Positions 33,901 through 46,070 of a stretch of DNA of 64,000 nt are shown here, in pieces. The position numbers and the translations under genes are program-made. Under the pieces are notes generated by a model that saw only the letters and a program-made list of their open reading frames with translations, made no database searches and was not told where the DNA came from. The stretch is from assembly GCA_019916065.1 (NCBI GenBank), contig CM034243.1:31832147-31896146 (forward strand), given 5' to 3'. Each line of letters starts with the position of its first letter. Position 1 is the stretch's first letter. This DNA is from Vitellaria paradoxa. Lineage: Eukaryota; Streptophyta; Magnoliopsida; Ericales; Sapotaceae.

Positions 33901-34560
33901 TAATTTAATTTAATTATTTATTAAAAATAAATTAATAATAGATATTACATATTAATTTAATTTAATTGTGTTATTTATTAAAAATAATTTTAGTTTAATA
34001 AAATAATTTATTTTAATATGATGTAATAAAAATGGATAAAATATTACAATTGACAAAATATTTGCAACAGAAAAAATAGAGTAAAAATACTTTTTTTTTC
34101 TATTTATGTTTTTCTGTTTAAGTTTTTATTTTTTTTGAAAACAAACAAACGTAAATAGATTTAATAAATATATTTTTATTGCCAGTTACAGAATTTTGAA
34201 AATATAAATAAAAAAAACAGAAAATCAAAACGTTACCTAACGAGACTTAAATAACTCTGTTTCTTTTCAAACTTATGTTTGTTAAGAAAACAAGATAATT
34301 TATTAGTTATTCAATTTTTTTAATTTTTTTAAAATGATCAAATGTCTTATTATATTTTAATTTTTTTAAAATTATAAAGATCAAAATTATTAAATCAATA
34401 GGAAGTTAAAAAGTTAATCACTAATCTGGTTGATTACAAAAAAAAAATTAATAATAATTACTAATCTGGTTTCACTTCCAAAACATTGAATTATTAACAC
34501 ATTTAAAAGTCAAAATTTAAATTTAAAATTCAAAAAATCCCTCGCTTGTTTGTATTACCC
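30140..34560. other. AT-rich intergenic region with repeat debris
   Basis: No gene is seen. It contains the second copy of the 10580-type repeat (30500-30950), a (TA)n run at 30939-30966, a small MITE at 31238-31413, an A-run at 32420-32441, and two AT-only blocks (32450-33250; 33309-34251). The second block starts GATCGTTTGGTAATGTTATT and ends (inverted) AGTCTCGTTAGGTAACGTTTTG, so it may be an element with short inverted ends. Confidence 0.5.
31238..31413. mobile_element. Small MITE of the CGTTTGGAG family
   Basis: Starts GTGTGTTTGGAGTTATATAA and ends (inverted) AAGCTCCGTTTGGTG. It holds the family core, read inverted as TGCACGAATTACGAGATA. Closest relatives in the window are 43552-43692 and 60272-60443, in the opposite orientation. 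Confidence 0.65.
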
Positions 34561-34634
34561 TTTGTGCTTACGAGTGCAGTGCTTTAGTTACAATCTAACA
34601 AATCCATTTCCCTGTCTATAGAAGCAAATCTCCA

Positions 34635-35364
34635 ATGGCTACAAACCCTAAATTGAAGCTCCTTGTAGAGAAGACGTCCAGGAAGGTGTTGTATGCAGAG
34701 GCTGGAAAAGACTTTGTGGACTTCCTTTTCGGATTATTGGAGCTGCCGATTGGTTCGATTTTGTCCATCCTGGTCGACCATGGGATGTCTGGTTCTGGGT
34801 CCTTGGACAGTCTCTACCAGAGCGTTCGAGACCTCGACAGCAACTATCTGCAACCGAACCAAACCAAGAACTCGATCTTGACCCCAAAAAAAGCCGAGTC
34901 AAACACGAAGCACTCCCCACTGTTGCAGCAATTGGGTTATTCAAAGCAGGAGAGTTATGTTATTTATTCTCCAGCCTTTTCTCCAGGCTTCGGGCCCAGC
35001 ACTGCTTGTTCGGAGGTGGATGGTTACGTTCAAGGAGTGGTGACTTACATGGTGAAGGACGATCTGAGTGTCTCACCAATGTCCACTGTTTCTACTATTG
35101 CTCTTATCGGCTCGCGGAATATCAAAGACATTAGTTCTCTCGAGGAGATGAATGTAGTGGTTGACGAGGACAAGGTCTGGTTTATAACATCTCCTCTGTT
35201 TTGAGTTTGTTCTGTTTTGTGATTCATTGACATTTTATAATTTTTATTTTTTGTTTCGGAATTAGGGTTTGAAGTTGTTGAAAGCTTTGTTTGTTTCCAC
35301 CACCGTCCTCACTGATGTGTTCATTACAAGTGACGAAGCGGAGAATAATGGACTAGGTTTGTGA
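34635..35364 (+). CDS. DUF674 family protein, intact two-exon gene
   Basis: A plant-specific family of unknown biochemical role. Exon 1 is 34635-35174 (180 codons, start MATNPKLKLLVEKTSRKVLY), then a GT-AG intron (35175-35265) and exon 2 (35266-35364, GLKLLKALFVSTTVLTDVFI, ending GLGL and TGA). The predicted protein is 212 residues. It has the family's N-terminal KLLVEK...EAGKDFVDFLFGLLELPIGS, a middle NLYQS-like stretch (SLYQSVRDLDSNYLQPNQ) and a C-terminal part with YMVKDDLSVSPMS and DISSLEEMNVVV. The length fits a single-unit DUF674 protein; many family members are longer, with two units. It pairs with the broken copy at 21703, from which it differs mainly by lacking the 8-bp duplication and by the insert SYVIYSPAFSPGFGP. 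I see no signal peptide or membrane segment. The start is fixed by matching the paralogue. Confidence 0.85.
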
Positions 35365-35419
35365 TGACAATCTTGGAAATATGTCCAGTTTGAAGACTTT
35401 TAAGTTTCAATTCACTTTC

Positions 35420-35935
35420 GTGATTAAGATTTTGTCATCAAATGTCTGAATGCACCTTAACGATTGTGACCTCATGGTTATCAAATGGCTGAGTTCATAT
35501 TAATGATTTTCTAAGCATCACGATTTCACTTTTCTATTCCTACGCATTATGAAGATGAGATTCCTACGCACTGGGAATACAATAAGAGCTTTTTGCAGTT
35601 TGAATAGGTTTGGATGTTTATATGCTAACCTTTATTTGAGCATACATTGCACACTACTGTACTGCCCCAATCTAATTTTTACGCATATGCATTACTAAAA
35701 TATGTCCGCTAGTTGTTTGATATGATTCCGTAATTAGATTCTTGGTTTAATATTCATTTTATTTGATTGTAATATATTAAAATGTGCTGTCTAAGTGTAT
35801 AATTAACATTTATAATAACAATATTATCTCATATATTTGAAGTTTTGTCAATATTTGGGAGGCATCCCTTGATGTCAGTTAATATAATTTTATTTAATTA
35901 TTAAAAAATATATATCTATTGGAGGTTTTGTCGAA
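35420..35935. other. Intergenic, no gene seen
   Basis: AT-rich sequence between the DUF674 gene and block X. Homology with the region after DUF674 copy 1 ends by about 35428. Confidence 0.5.
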
Positions 35936-35939
35936 GTTG

Positions 35940-36285
35940 TTGGGTGAGTCGTCCACCATGAGTAGGTGGACCCTCTCAATTGTCTACCACCATGCTAAAA
36001 TCAAGATTGAGCATTAATCTTTGTCTTCTACCATCGTCCCTTTCATTTGGCAGTCCACCCCACGTATTGATATTCAGCCAAACTCAGGGAGCTTGTGTCC
36101 CCTCTTCTTTGTGTTTAAATTTAGGTTCTGGGGAAGAAAGCATTGTGTGTGGAAACACCAAAGTGTGGCTGTGGCATTGTAGATTGGCCGGGGCAAGGTG
36201 CAAGGTGCGGGTGTTCTGAGTGTGAGCTGAGGGTTGGGCTGCGTGGTTGCAAGGGTCTCTGGTTTTAGGTTGAGAGTAGAGAGCT
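35940..36285. repeat. Duplicated non-coding block X, copy 2
   Basis: Counterpart of 17949-18300 (AAGATTGAGCATTAATCTTTG, AGCATTGTGTGTGGAAAC, AAAGTGTGGCTGTGG, GTTGAGAGTAGAGAGC). Copy 2 lacks both the adjoining MITE and the Mutator hairpin found beside copy 1. Confidence 0.85.
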
Positions 36286-36566
36286 TTGCATGAGTTGCGT
36301 TATGAAGGTAATCCTTCTCCACTTGTAATTTGTATTTCAAATACAGTGATGCTCTCTTGGTTCTCTCTCCCTAGATGTTGGAAAGTTATCAAATCACAAT
36401 AAATGTGCTATGTTTGGTTTGATTAATTTTGGACACAGGATTTTTAACAAAAGTTCTAGGCAGTGATATCCAAATGTTACTTTAAAATATGAAATATAAT
36501 ACTTATTGTCTATTAGAAAACCAGTATTTAGTCTCATGTATGTTTTGCAGTTACTTTTTGAAGTTA

Positions 36567-39171
36567 AGAGCGTGATTGGCTGCTACTAAAGCAAGCCGGT
36601 ATAAGTCATCCCCCCAGATTAGCCCTTGATGTGATGGTTTTTGCTTGGTTTGGGAAGCAAAATCTTCCTTTGTGGAAGTCATCCCCCATGTTCGTTCATT
36701 CGGCTTAATCCGGGAAGGAGGCGTACTATTTTTGGTGAGGGTCTGAGGTCTCCAAAAATTATCCCTCCTTATTAGGGGCAAAATTGGTCCGTTTTACCCT
36801 TCTCACCCCCCTTCTCACCCACGATCTCATACCCTCTTGCTCATTGTGGTTCTGAGTTTCCTCAGTGAAGTGGGTTTGTGCGATCTGGGTGATTTGGCTT
36901 AAAACTTCAATATCAGGTGCCTATTAATTTTATTTGTTGTGATTTGTTCAATGATTTGGTTGATTCTTGCAAGATCTAGGGTTTTTACTTGTGTATATTT
37001 AGGTTTTTATTTATCTGTAGATTTTTTTGTTAACAAGACTGACCTGTTTATGTTTCTGGTTTTTAAGCTTGTAGAGATAGTTTTCTTGGTTCTTTGGAGC
37101 TCAAGTTTCAAAATTTCGGTGGTTTTTTATTTTTATTTTTTTGTTTTTTGGGCTTTCGGTTTGATTGTGAGAACTCAACAATGAAAATGCGTACTATTAG
37201 CCTGATTATACTGAGGGAACTTTGCATCTTGCATAGGAAATTAAAAATTTGAGTTTTATTTCTTAGATTTTTAGGGTATATGAAAATAACCCTATGTATC
37301 TCTGTTCTGATTCTAAGTAAATGACTGCTACTGTCAATTTAATTTTAGAAAAAAAACTGGGGAAGTGAAAAAGGGAAATGAGAATTTTGAACTATATCAA
37401 TTTTTTTTTTTTTTCTGTTTCTTTACTTAAGTTACCCTGTTTCTTAATTTATCGGAAATGGAAATTTTGCCTGGACCGAGTATGTAAGGTTTTGTTGCTG
37501 CCACTTAATTGGAAGTTTTATTTTGCAATACATGGGGAAACAGTGGGAGAGTTGGGGCTTGCATTCATTAAGTTGAACAAAATTCGAGAATGCAAATGCT
37601 GTGTTGAACACACAATGAATAAGGGCTTCTGATGTGAAAAATGTGGCCACTTCTACCGTTAAAGCTAGTAGGATGTATCGGGAGTTAAAAGCACAAAATG
37701 TCAAACATTTGGACACAATACACGAATATTTGTGGCTAATGTTAGCTGTCCACTGTACATTTTTGGATGGTCAAGTGCTTTATTGACAGTACAAACTCTT
37801 TATCTCAAAATTTTCTTCTTTACACTAAGAGTCACTGAGGATGCTAAAAACTGTGCAATCAGAGAATATGAAAGGATCATTTATTAGTACTTCAAACTAA
37901 TCATTGTTTTATTTTTATTTCAGGCATTGGAATCGAGATTGATGCGGAATGATTATTTTGGACATTTTAATGGGGATGTTAGTTATTTATTATTTTTTTT
38001 AATACAACAGTCGGGACATTTTTTTGGGTACTTGTAATATGAATTTATTTTGGTATTGTTTATGTGTATTTGATGTTGCACTATGCATAATATTTTTATT
38101 TATTTTAATATATTTAGATGCGTTTTTATTAATTTCTTTTATATTTTATAATTTGTAATGAATTATAAGTGCTATGTTTGAGTTAAATTTGTTATTGCCT
38201 GTAAATGTAATGTTAACTGTACTGGTAAAAAAAAAATAATTACCATAAATCAAATTAAAATTTAAAAATAGTTAATCGAATAATTATATTTTTTTAACAT
38301 TGGTCATTGCTTCAAGTTGTAGTTTAAAACTTGTAAAATTAAATTAATATAATAATACTAATAACAAAAAATAGAATTAGATAGTTCATGTCTTCAACAA
38401 AAACAATTGGATACTAACCATTCAAAGGAAGAAAATTGGACACTAACCAATCAACAAATAAAATTTAATAACAAAAATTATTTATCTAAAATTAAAAAAA
38501 TATACTTTAACATATTGACAATTCGTGTATATATGAAAATTATAATTTTCCAAAATTTTATGTTTAAAAAAATGATTTTGTAAAAAATTAGTTATATTTT
38601 ACATTAAAAATGAATTTTACAATTTATATATTTTATAAAGTTTAATTTATTTGTAGTTAATTTGTCCAAAATTAATTTGACTTAGTAGGTTTTCAAATTA
38701 CATAATTAACATAGATATATAATTAAGTTTGGGATTGCATAAAGGTAAAAAGAATTATTTGACAATTTTTATATCATACACAAATTTTTATACACCTATT
38801 TTAAAAAATCGTCCAAACCAAGTACTATTTATTATCCCTTCTTAATACTCCATTCAAATTAATTATTTTTTTATCCTTTTTATAAACATCACATTAATGT
38901 GGGCCTACACTTTATAAACAATATTGCTTGCTACCTCATACATCATTTATAAATCATTCCCTTAAAATTTTAGTCACATCCAGTTGGGCCTTTAGGTTAA
39001 AGGGCTAATTACCCCTTCTTAATACTCTATCCGAACTAACTATTTTTTTTTTATCCTCCTTCATAAACATCACATTAATGTGACCTACCCTCCATAAACA
39101 ATATCCCGTACTATCTTATATACACTTCATAAATCATCTCTCTAAAATTTTAGTAGTATCCAGTTGGGCCC
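36567..39171. mobile_element. Candidate large PIF/Harbinger-like element, boundaries uncertain
   Basis: At 36564 TTA is followed by a terminus-like GCGTGATTGGCTGCTACTAA. Candidate right ends are ...CCAGTTGGGCC before TTTA (about 38990) and ...CCAGTTGGGCCC before TTA (39171). These resemble the ends of the element at 40042-40769. Inside, 36790-37950 has GC-balanced, exon-like pieces (for example AG-bordered ALESRLMRNDYFGHFNGDV near 37924) without a recognisable domain. This is a suggestion from termini only. Confidence 0.35.
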
Positions 39172-39180
39172 TTAGGTTAA
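38800..39180. repeat. Direct duplication of a MITE-end sequence
   Basis: The stretch 38845-38998 (CTTCTTAATACTCCATTC ... ATAAACATCACATTAATGTG ... CCAGTTGGGCCTTTAGGTTA) is repeated at 39015-39182 with changes. The word CACATTAATGTGGGCC also recurs in the palindrome at 39960-40150. Confidence 0.75.
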
Positions 39181-39378
39181 AGGGTTAATTATGTAATACA
39201 TTTTATTTTTGGTTATTTGGTGATTTTTTTGGACTAATTAAATATTTGAACATAAGGTTCGATCCATTTTGATAAAATTATTTTATTTTCTTAGGTCAAA
39301 CATGGCTTGGAGTAGTTATTGGGCTTAAGGCCGAACCCCATTTTCTTCCCCCTTCCCCTTCGCTTTTCTTTTTTCTTA

Positions 39379-40036
39379 GGCCCTGCTTGGATGCAGGGAA
39401 AGCCGAGGGCCAAATTTTATGCCCGGCCATGCGGGTGGGTCCCACCTTTTGGCATGTTTTGGCAAACAATTCTTTTCCCCCTCCTAGGCTATCACCTTTC
39501 CTCCTGCGCGGTATACCCCGGATAAATTTTGGGCGGCCTCTACTCTCGCCAAAATTTATCCGGGGGAGAATGGATATTATTTTGGCGTTTTTAGCCCTCA
39601 TTAATTTGATCAAAATAAATATAATGTTAGTAATAAAATAATAGATAGGCCAGCAAGTCAAAATAAACATAATTAAAAATAAAATTAGATAATAACTAAC
39701 CATTCAAAAGTACATATTTAAAAAAACATTTGTTTAAATAAATTTATAAAAAATCAAAATTTTCAATGAAATAAATAATATAACTTCAAATTGTCCAAAA
39801 ATAATTAAATAGAGTGGGTTTTGCAATTTAATATTTAATTTAATGGATAATCAAGTTTGGGACACAACAAGAGCAAAAGAGTCATTTGACTGATTTTTTA
39901 TTATTCACCCTCTTTTATTTATAGAAAATCCAAACCAAGTCAAAAGTTATCCCCCTCCATAAACATCACATCAATGTGGGCCAACCCTCTAAAAATAATA
40001 CCCCCTCTTATCTTATATCCCTTCTAAAACTTATCC
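39379..40036 (-). mobile_element. Left half of a giant palindrome: inverted partner MITE
   Basis: 39600-40036 is an inverted copy of 40060-40510 with few differences. Its outer end, TTA then GGCCCTGCTTGGATGCAGGG (39376 on), looks like a Harbinger-type terminus. The inner end lacks about 28 terminal bases present in the right-hand partner. The outer 220 bp (39380-39600) is GC-richer and differs from the partner. Confidence 0.65.
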
Positions 40037-40041
40037 CTTTA

Positions 40042-40769
40042 GGGCCCGATTGGATGGTGCTAAAATTTTAGGGGGATAAGTTTTAGAAGGGATATAAGAT
40101 AAAAGGGGGTATTATTTTTAAAGGGTTGGCCCACATTGATGTGATGTTTATGGAAGGGGATAACTTTTGACTTGGTTTGGATGTTTTATAAATAAGAGGG
40201 AATGAAGGATGGAAAAATCAATTAAATGACTCTTTTGCTCTTGTAGTGTCCTAAACTTGGTTACCTATTAAATTAAATATTAAATTACAAAACCCACTCT
40301 ATTTAATTCTTTTTGGACAATTTGAAGTTATATTATTTATTTCATTGAAAATTTAATTTTTTATAAATTTATTTAAAAAACTTTTTTTTAAATATGTACT
40401 TTTGAATGGTTGGTTATTATCTAATTTTTTTAATTATGTTTATTTTGACTTGTTGGCCTATCTATTATTTTTTAATAGCATTATATTTATTTTAATCAAG
40501 TTAATAACACCATTAACGAAGGTTAAAAGTGTCAAAAATTTATCCACTTGAAAGGAGATAATTTTTAGCTAGCCCAAACCCCAGCTAAAAATTATCCCCC
40601 CGTGGGGACTAAATTTAATACGGCGCAAAATGAAAACCGGGGAAGAGGGGAGGCACATTCGGCTGCCAAATCAAATGAAAGACGCGAGGCCCACGGACAA
40701 AATTTTTGAGGGGCTGCTTTACCTTCATCCAAGCGGCCCCTTAAATTTTAGCATCATCCAATCGGACCC
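40042..40769 (+). mobile_element. Tourist-like (PIF/Harbinger) element with TTA TSD
   Basis: The left end GGGCCCGATTGGATGGTGCT and the right end (inverted GGGTCCGATTGGATGATGCT) are about 28-bp terminal inverted repeats. TTA flanks both sides (40039-40041 and 40770-40772). Just inside the right TIR is a second terminus-like CATCCAAGCGGCCCC followed by TTA, suggesting nesting. There is no coding capacity. Confidence 0.75.
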
Positions 40770-41057
40770 TTATTTCTTTTTCTTCTTTTCCTTTTCTTCC
40801 TACAGCTGCCAAGTAAGGGAGCGGGGAAGAGAGAGAGAGAGATAGAGGAGAGAGAAATTAACATAGAATATATTTTATTAAATTATTTTAATAATAATTA
40901 AATAATTGATTTAATTAAATAATTTAATATGAAATATATTTTATTAACTATATTTAACAAATAACATAGTTAATTATATTTAATATATTTTATTTTTATT
41001 GAATTAAATTGTTTTTAACAAATAATATAATCAAAGTAATTTGTAAATCATCATTTC

Positions 41058-41061
<4 letters not shown>

Positions 41062-41099
<38 letters not shown>
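41062..41099. repeat. (TA)n microsatellite
   Basis: An uninterrupted TA run of nearly 40 bases in AT-rich intergenic DNA. Confidence 0.9.
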
Positions 41100-41103
<4 letters not shown>

Positions 41104-41519
41104 CAATATAAATAAAATAAAAATATATTTCATTAATTTGTACATAATCATGAATGTTAACACTTGGGAAATTAACAAATCAATTTTTCATGTATAACTT
41201 ATTTTTCATCAATTATTTACCTTCAATTTTTAATAAAAAAAAAGTTAAAAAGATATATGTAACAAATAAAGTTACATTAAAAAAAAAACTAAAACAGGTA
41301 ATAAACATATGCTCTATAAATATTTTTATATTATATCGTTAAAATAAATTCTTTAACGATATAACAGTGAAAATAAATTTTTCTTTTGATTATTATATTT
41401 TAAAAAATTATTTTTAATTTAAATACAATGCAGTTACATTAAAAATAATGAGATACAAAATCTCATATAATTAATATGCAAATTAAATAGTATACATTTT
41501 TATGCATGTTTTATAAATA

Positions 41520-41552
<33 letters not shown>

Positions 41553-41564
41553 GTATATGTATAC

Positions 41565-41927
41565 AAAAAGGACACCCATCTCCTTTACAAAAGAAAGCTC
41601 TGGAATATGCAAAATGCAAATTCAGAAGTTGTAGTTTAATCCAGATAGTGAATCATTATATTGAAGACAAATAATAATAATAATAACTAAAGAAATACGA
41701 TTGAAGGCAAGAATGACCTTGCCGAATTACTCCAACGTAAACGCCCCAAACGAATATAATATTAAAGAAAACAAACGCTGGAGCTGAAGCTCGGACTCGA
41801 AGAAGCCTCTTGCAGCATCTCCCAGCTCCCGCCACTGCCAGCACCACTAGAGCTGCAGAAAAAACCAGTTAAGGTATACGGGTATGTATATGTAGATACA
41901 TACATCTACATGTATAAACACACGCAC

Positions 41928-41962
<35 letters not shown>

Positions 41963-42318
41963 GTAGGACCTGAGAGTAAAATGAGGGTTAAGAGGGAAGA
42001 GGAAGGGAAGAAGAGAACCACCACGAATAGAGCCAATTGGGTTAGGGAAGCAGAGACAAATGATACCACACAACGACCCAACAAATCTATTGAAGCCCTT
42101 TGCGCCCTCTGATCTTCTAATTCTGCCACTTTTCAGAGACAAAACACGTGAATCCGCCATTCGCAGATTCGACTCGCGAGGAGGAAGAAATCAAGTCACC
42201 ATTTTCCGGGTCCTGGGTGGGATCCGGACCACTTTGTGGTTGGTTGTGGCTCGAACTGTGTCCGTGACTGAACCCGGAAGAGACGTCCTTGGGCTTGGTT
42301 TCCCAATCAGCCCATTAC
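41565..42318 (-). pseudogene. Truncated duplicate of the 5' end of the DHHC acyltransferase gene
   Basis: Matches 9785-10560 in the same orientation. Exon 1 (about 42100-41955, SIDLLGRCVVSFVSASLTQL), the (GA)n of intron 1 (41931-41958) and exon 2 (about 41850-41718, AVAGAGRCCKRLLRVRASAP) are conserved, with intact splice sites around exon 2. Both candidate start codons of the parent are lost: the ATG of MLQLED reads GTG with a shifted context, and the ATG of MRTAS reads GCG. Exon 3 is partly deleted, and homology ends at 41565 in an AT repeat; the remaining ten exons are absent. It cannot make the enzyme. A transcript from the retained upstream region is possible. Confidence 0.9.
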
Positions 42319-42519
42319 CCGGGTCCAGGACTTCCGATTTAGAAATATCTGGAATTCCCTTGCTTGCAATAGTTTTATTAGAGGATTTAAGAGTTGAGCT
42401 TGAATCGAGATTTGGTGGAGTCATGGATGGATCAGATTAATTAAACGATGTCGTTTTATTGCAAGGAATAAAAAAAAATTACTAACTGATGTTTTGGATT
42501 ATTCACAATTTCACATTAA

Positions 42520-42668
42520 TGCTTCATTTGGTGCAATATAAGATGTTGAAAATTTTCAAAAATTTTTAAAAATTATTCATTTTTTATTTCACTATACGAA
42601 TTACAAACTCACAATTATCTCAAATTATTTTATCTTATCTTACTTTTTGTCACTCCAAACGCCCCTTA
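42520..42668. mobile_element. Small MITE of the CACT-ACG-ATTAC family
   Basis: TTCATTTGGTGCAATATAAG to CACTCCAAACGCCCCTTA, with the core TTTCACTATACGAATTAC. It closely resembles 21424-21578. Confidence 0.6.
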
Positions 42669-42824
42669 GATTAACTTTCATTCCCTCCCTAGCAATATTG
42701 GTTTACTTCTAAATCCAAATAACTTTCCAGTTCACAAATATAGACCAAGTGATGTGGCTTGAGTTTGGTTAAACTGGCGGAATTGAAGTACAAGAAACAA
42801 TTTTGATTTTCTCTAAATCATTTA

Positions 42825-42987
42825 GGCTGCGTTTGACGTGCAAAATTTTGTTGAAAATCTCTGAAAATCTCTATAAATCTCTGTTAACTTTATATCACAT
42901 CAACTTTTTTCTCTCACTGCACGCATTACGAACTCTCCCCAAATCACAATTTATCTCATTTTTTCTTACTCCAAACAAACCCTTAGT
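42825..42987. mobile_element. Small MITE of the CACT-ACG-ATTAC family
   Basis: AGGCTGCGTTTGACGTGCAA to CTCCAAACAAACCCTTA, with the core CTCACTGCACGCATTACGAA. Its interior is nearly the same as 59420-59567 (CTTTATATCACATCAA shared). Confidence 0.7.
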
Positions 42988-43551
42988 AGCCATAATTTAA
43001 TTTAATTTTCTTCAAAAAATTTAATAATTATTTAATAGTTCAGATAATTTAATGGTATTGATCTTTAAATAACAGATCAAGATCGTTAATTTTTTACACT
43101 TTAATAAGTCCTTTACACTTTTAACCTTGCAACCCAGAACTATGGGTGTGCCAAAGGTGCCATCTATCACAAAAGAAATGCCTCCAATGATTTTAAATTA
43201 TGGTACTAATTTTTAGTTTAAATCTATTAATTTTTAAGCATAAATTTATCAATTTTCAATATAAATTTATTAGCTCTTAACAAAAAAAAAATTAAAAATT
43301 ACTAAAAACTGATCTTTCAAACGGTCCTCATGTTTGGAACTTAGAGAGAGAGCACCGACCTTTAAAGAGAGAGAGAGAGAGCAAAGGTAACGACTATACG
43401 GTTCCCTTCCATGATTTACGACGGACAGAGGAAGAAAGGAAATAAATGTTAGTTTGAAAAATAAAACTAGCTAATAATTGAGTAAAATAAAAACAAAAAT
43501 TTTCTCTTATTTTTTAATTTTCTTTTCTTTTTGTTATAAATTATGGCTCCG

Positions 43552-43692
43552 TTTGGAGCATAACAAAATAAAATAAAATCCTACAAATTTCTACAAATAC
43601 GATTTACGAGATAACAAATTTTAAATTTTTCACTTACTTTTACAATTTTATTTTATTTTATACACTTTTATATAACTTCAAACACACCCAAA
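43552..43692. mobile_element. Small MITE of the CGTTTGGAG family
   Basis: GGCTCCGTTTGGAGCATAAC to AACTTCAAACACACCC, with TACGATTTACGAGATAA in the middle. It pairs with 60272-60443 and, inverted, with 31238-31413. Confidence 0.75.
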
Positions 43693-43699
43693 ATTATTT

Positions 43700-46070
43700 T
43701 CTCCTCAAATTCCAAACAAACTCAGAAGAACAGGAATATAGAATTGCGCATGTGGAAAATATCAGTATTGGTAATTTAAAGACAAATTACATTTTATTCA
43801 TTTATATTTTATATTCATATTTTTAACTGAAACAATTAAGTTATTACATTTTTAATTTGTTACAAAGTGTAAAGTTGAGCATCGGTTGGTGCAGTTTGAA
43901 AATTATAATTTTTGTAACCGAACTAAATATTTTAAAAATTAAAAATAATAATCAAATTGACAAAAAAATATGAACTAACCGATCACCAACGGAATTAAAT
44001 TATATCAGTTGATTACGATTGATTTCGTTGTTTAGGTTTATAAACTCAATTATATTTTTATAGTTTAATTATAAAAATAAAATAACAAAATTTATATAAG
44101 TACTACTTGAAAATTAGAATATCGAAACAAAATTAAAAGTAACTCAGATTCCTAAAAAAATAAACGTCAAATATTTATTTAATATAATAATGATTTGTTA
44201 ATTTTATATAATGATTTTAAAAACAAAATCACTAATAAAAGTGAATATTTACGTTAATCATATATATATATATATATATATTAAATATTAAATAAATTTA
44301 ATTCAATTTTTATTTAAGTTTATTTGATTTAGAGTTTCAAAAATATAGCCAAAATTGAAAAACTTTATTTTTACAAAAAGTAATTGAATCAATCATTACT
44401 AAATAAATAACTAAACCAAAATTCTTAAATTTTGAAGTTAGTCGGTATGGTTTGAAAATTAAATTTCTTATGAACTTATGCAACCCTAACAAAGTGAACT
44501 TTGTTAAAATTTATGCATTACGTTTTTTAAATAATTGACCACATGGTCAATTTCTAAAGAGAGAAAAAAAAAAAAAAAAAAAAAAAAGAATACTTGGTTC
44601 TCTTCGTTATTTTATTAAAAAAGTAAAAATACTTGACATGTTCAAATTGTTATTATTTTTCTTGATAAAATTTTTACTTCAACCCTATAAATAAAATACA
44701 AATAATGAAAACAAATGATTTTTTTCCTTTTGCTAAAATATAAAATAAAACAAATAATTTTACATTTTCACGTACGTACCCGTTAAAAATTAGTCACATC
44801 ATTAATAAAGAATTTTCCAACAAAAGTTCATAAAAAGTTTTACTTTCCAAAAGATTAAAAAAAATCCATAATTATTATAATTAAAGATACAAATCCTAAA
44901 ATAAAACTCTTTATAAAATATAGAAGTGCTATTTTTCAGCTATATTTAAATAACATATTATAAAATAAATACATGTAAAACTTATAAGAAAATCTCTTAA
45001 ACCACCTACACCTATATTAATTAGGGGTGTTCTTATTCGCAACCCTAATTTTTCTCCACACAGTCCAATTAATTAATGTATCTTATATTTTCTCCAAATA
45101 ACCTAATAGTTTCTTTATACAACTCACAAATTCTACCTAAAGTTCCAAAATACCCACAAATTTGTTAAATTTTTTCAGCAACTGATTATTGAAATTATTT
45201 GATTTTTTTAGCAAATATATGTTAAAAGTTTTTAATTTGTTTAATAATCAGTTATAAAAATATTTTGTTTATTTGTCAAAAATTTGTTTTAGCAAGTGAT
45301 TGTTGAAGTTATTTGATTTTTTCAGTAAGTAGTTGTCGATAGTATTTGATATATTCAACAAGTTCTGTCGAAATTTTATGTAGAGTTTTTTAGAGTGTGG
45401 ATGACGTATAGTAACAATGAAAGATAAGGAGATCATTTTGCATTAGAGTATTTTTATCCTAATACGAGAAAAATTTTACTGGTTACGGAAAAAAAACATA
45501 GCTGCGAATGTGGCACCTATAATTTGTAATACTCTACTTGGTGAGAATGAATAGACTATAAATAAACGTATAGAAAGTACATAAAATAAAAGAATAAATT
45601 AAAAGAAAAGTAACCTTTCATCATAGATTTAAGGGTGCGCTTTTACACATTATATCAACCCCAGTTTTAGGTTTAAGCTTTCAAGGGTAACATGTATACT
45701 TCTAATTTAATGTAATATAGACCTTTTGTAAATCTTTATCCATGAATTTTTTTTGTTAATTAATTACGTAATTATTTTTTTAAGAAATAAAAATATAATT
45801 TACTTATTTTATTTCATATTTATATCGAAAGATTCACTTCTACTTATTGTATTTCTAGATTCAATTTGATGAAAAGTAAAGAATTATGAAAAATGAACTG
45901 AAAATACTCTTTTTGTAATTGTCTAAATTTATTTTGGATGTATATTTTATCATTATTTTATTTAGTGGCATTACTTTTATTTAATTTTAATAATTTTGGA
46001 CTTGATATTATTATTTCTATTTTGATTTTGTACTTCAAATGATTGAATTTTAAAAACATTGGGGTTAATT
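43700..46070. other. AT-rich intergenic DNA, no gene seen
   Basis: Contains a (TA)n run (44263-44281), a long A-run (about 44569-44587) and no coding signal or recognisable element. Confidence 0.5.

Noticed and set aside
34648..34944. 98-codon minus-strand frame over the intact DUF674 gene
   Set aside because: Antisense shadow of exon 1.
42060..42440. 126-codon plus-strand frame at the DHHC duplicate
   Set aside because: It is antisense to the truncated DHHC exon 1 and its upstream region, and the parent locus has no equivalent long frame.
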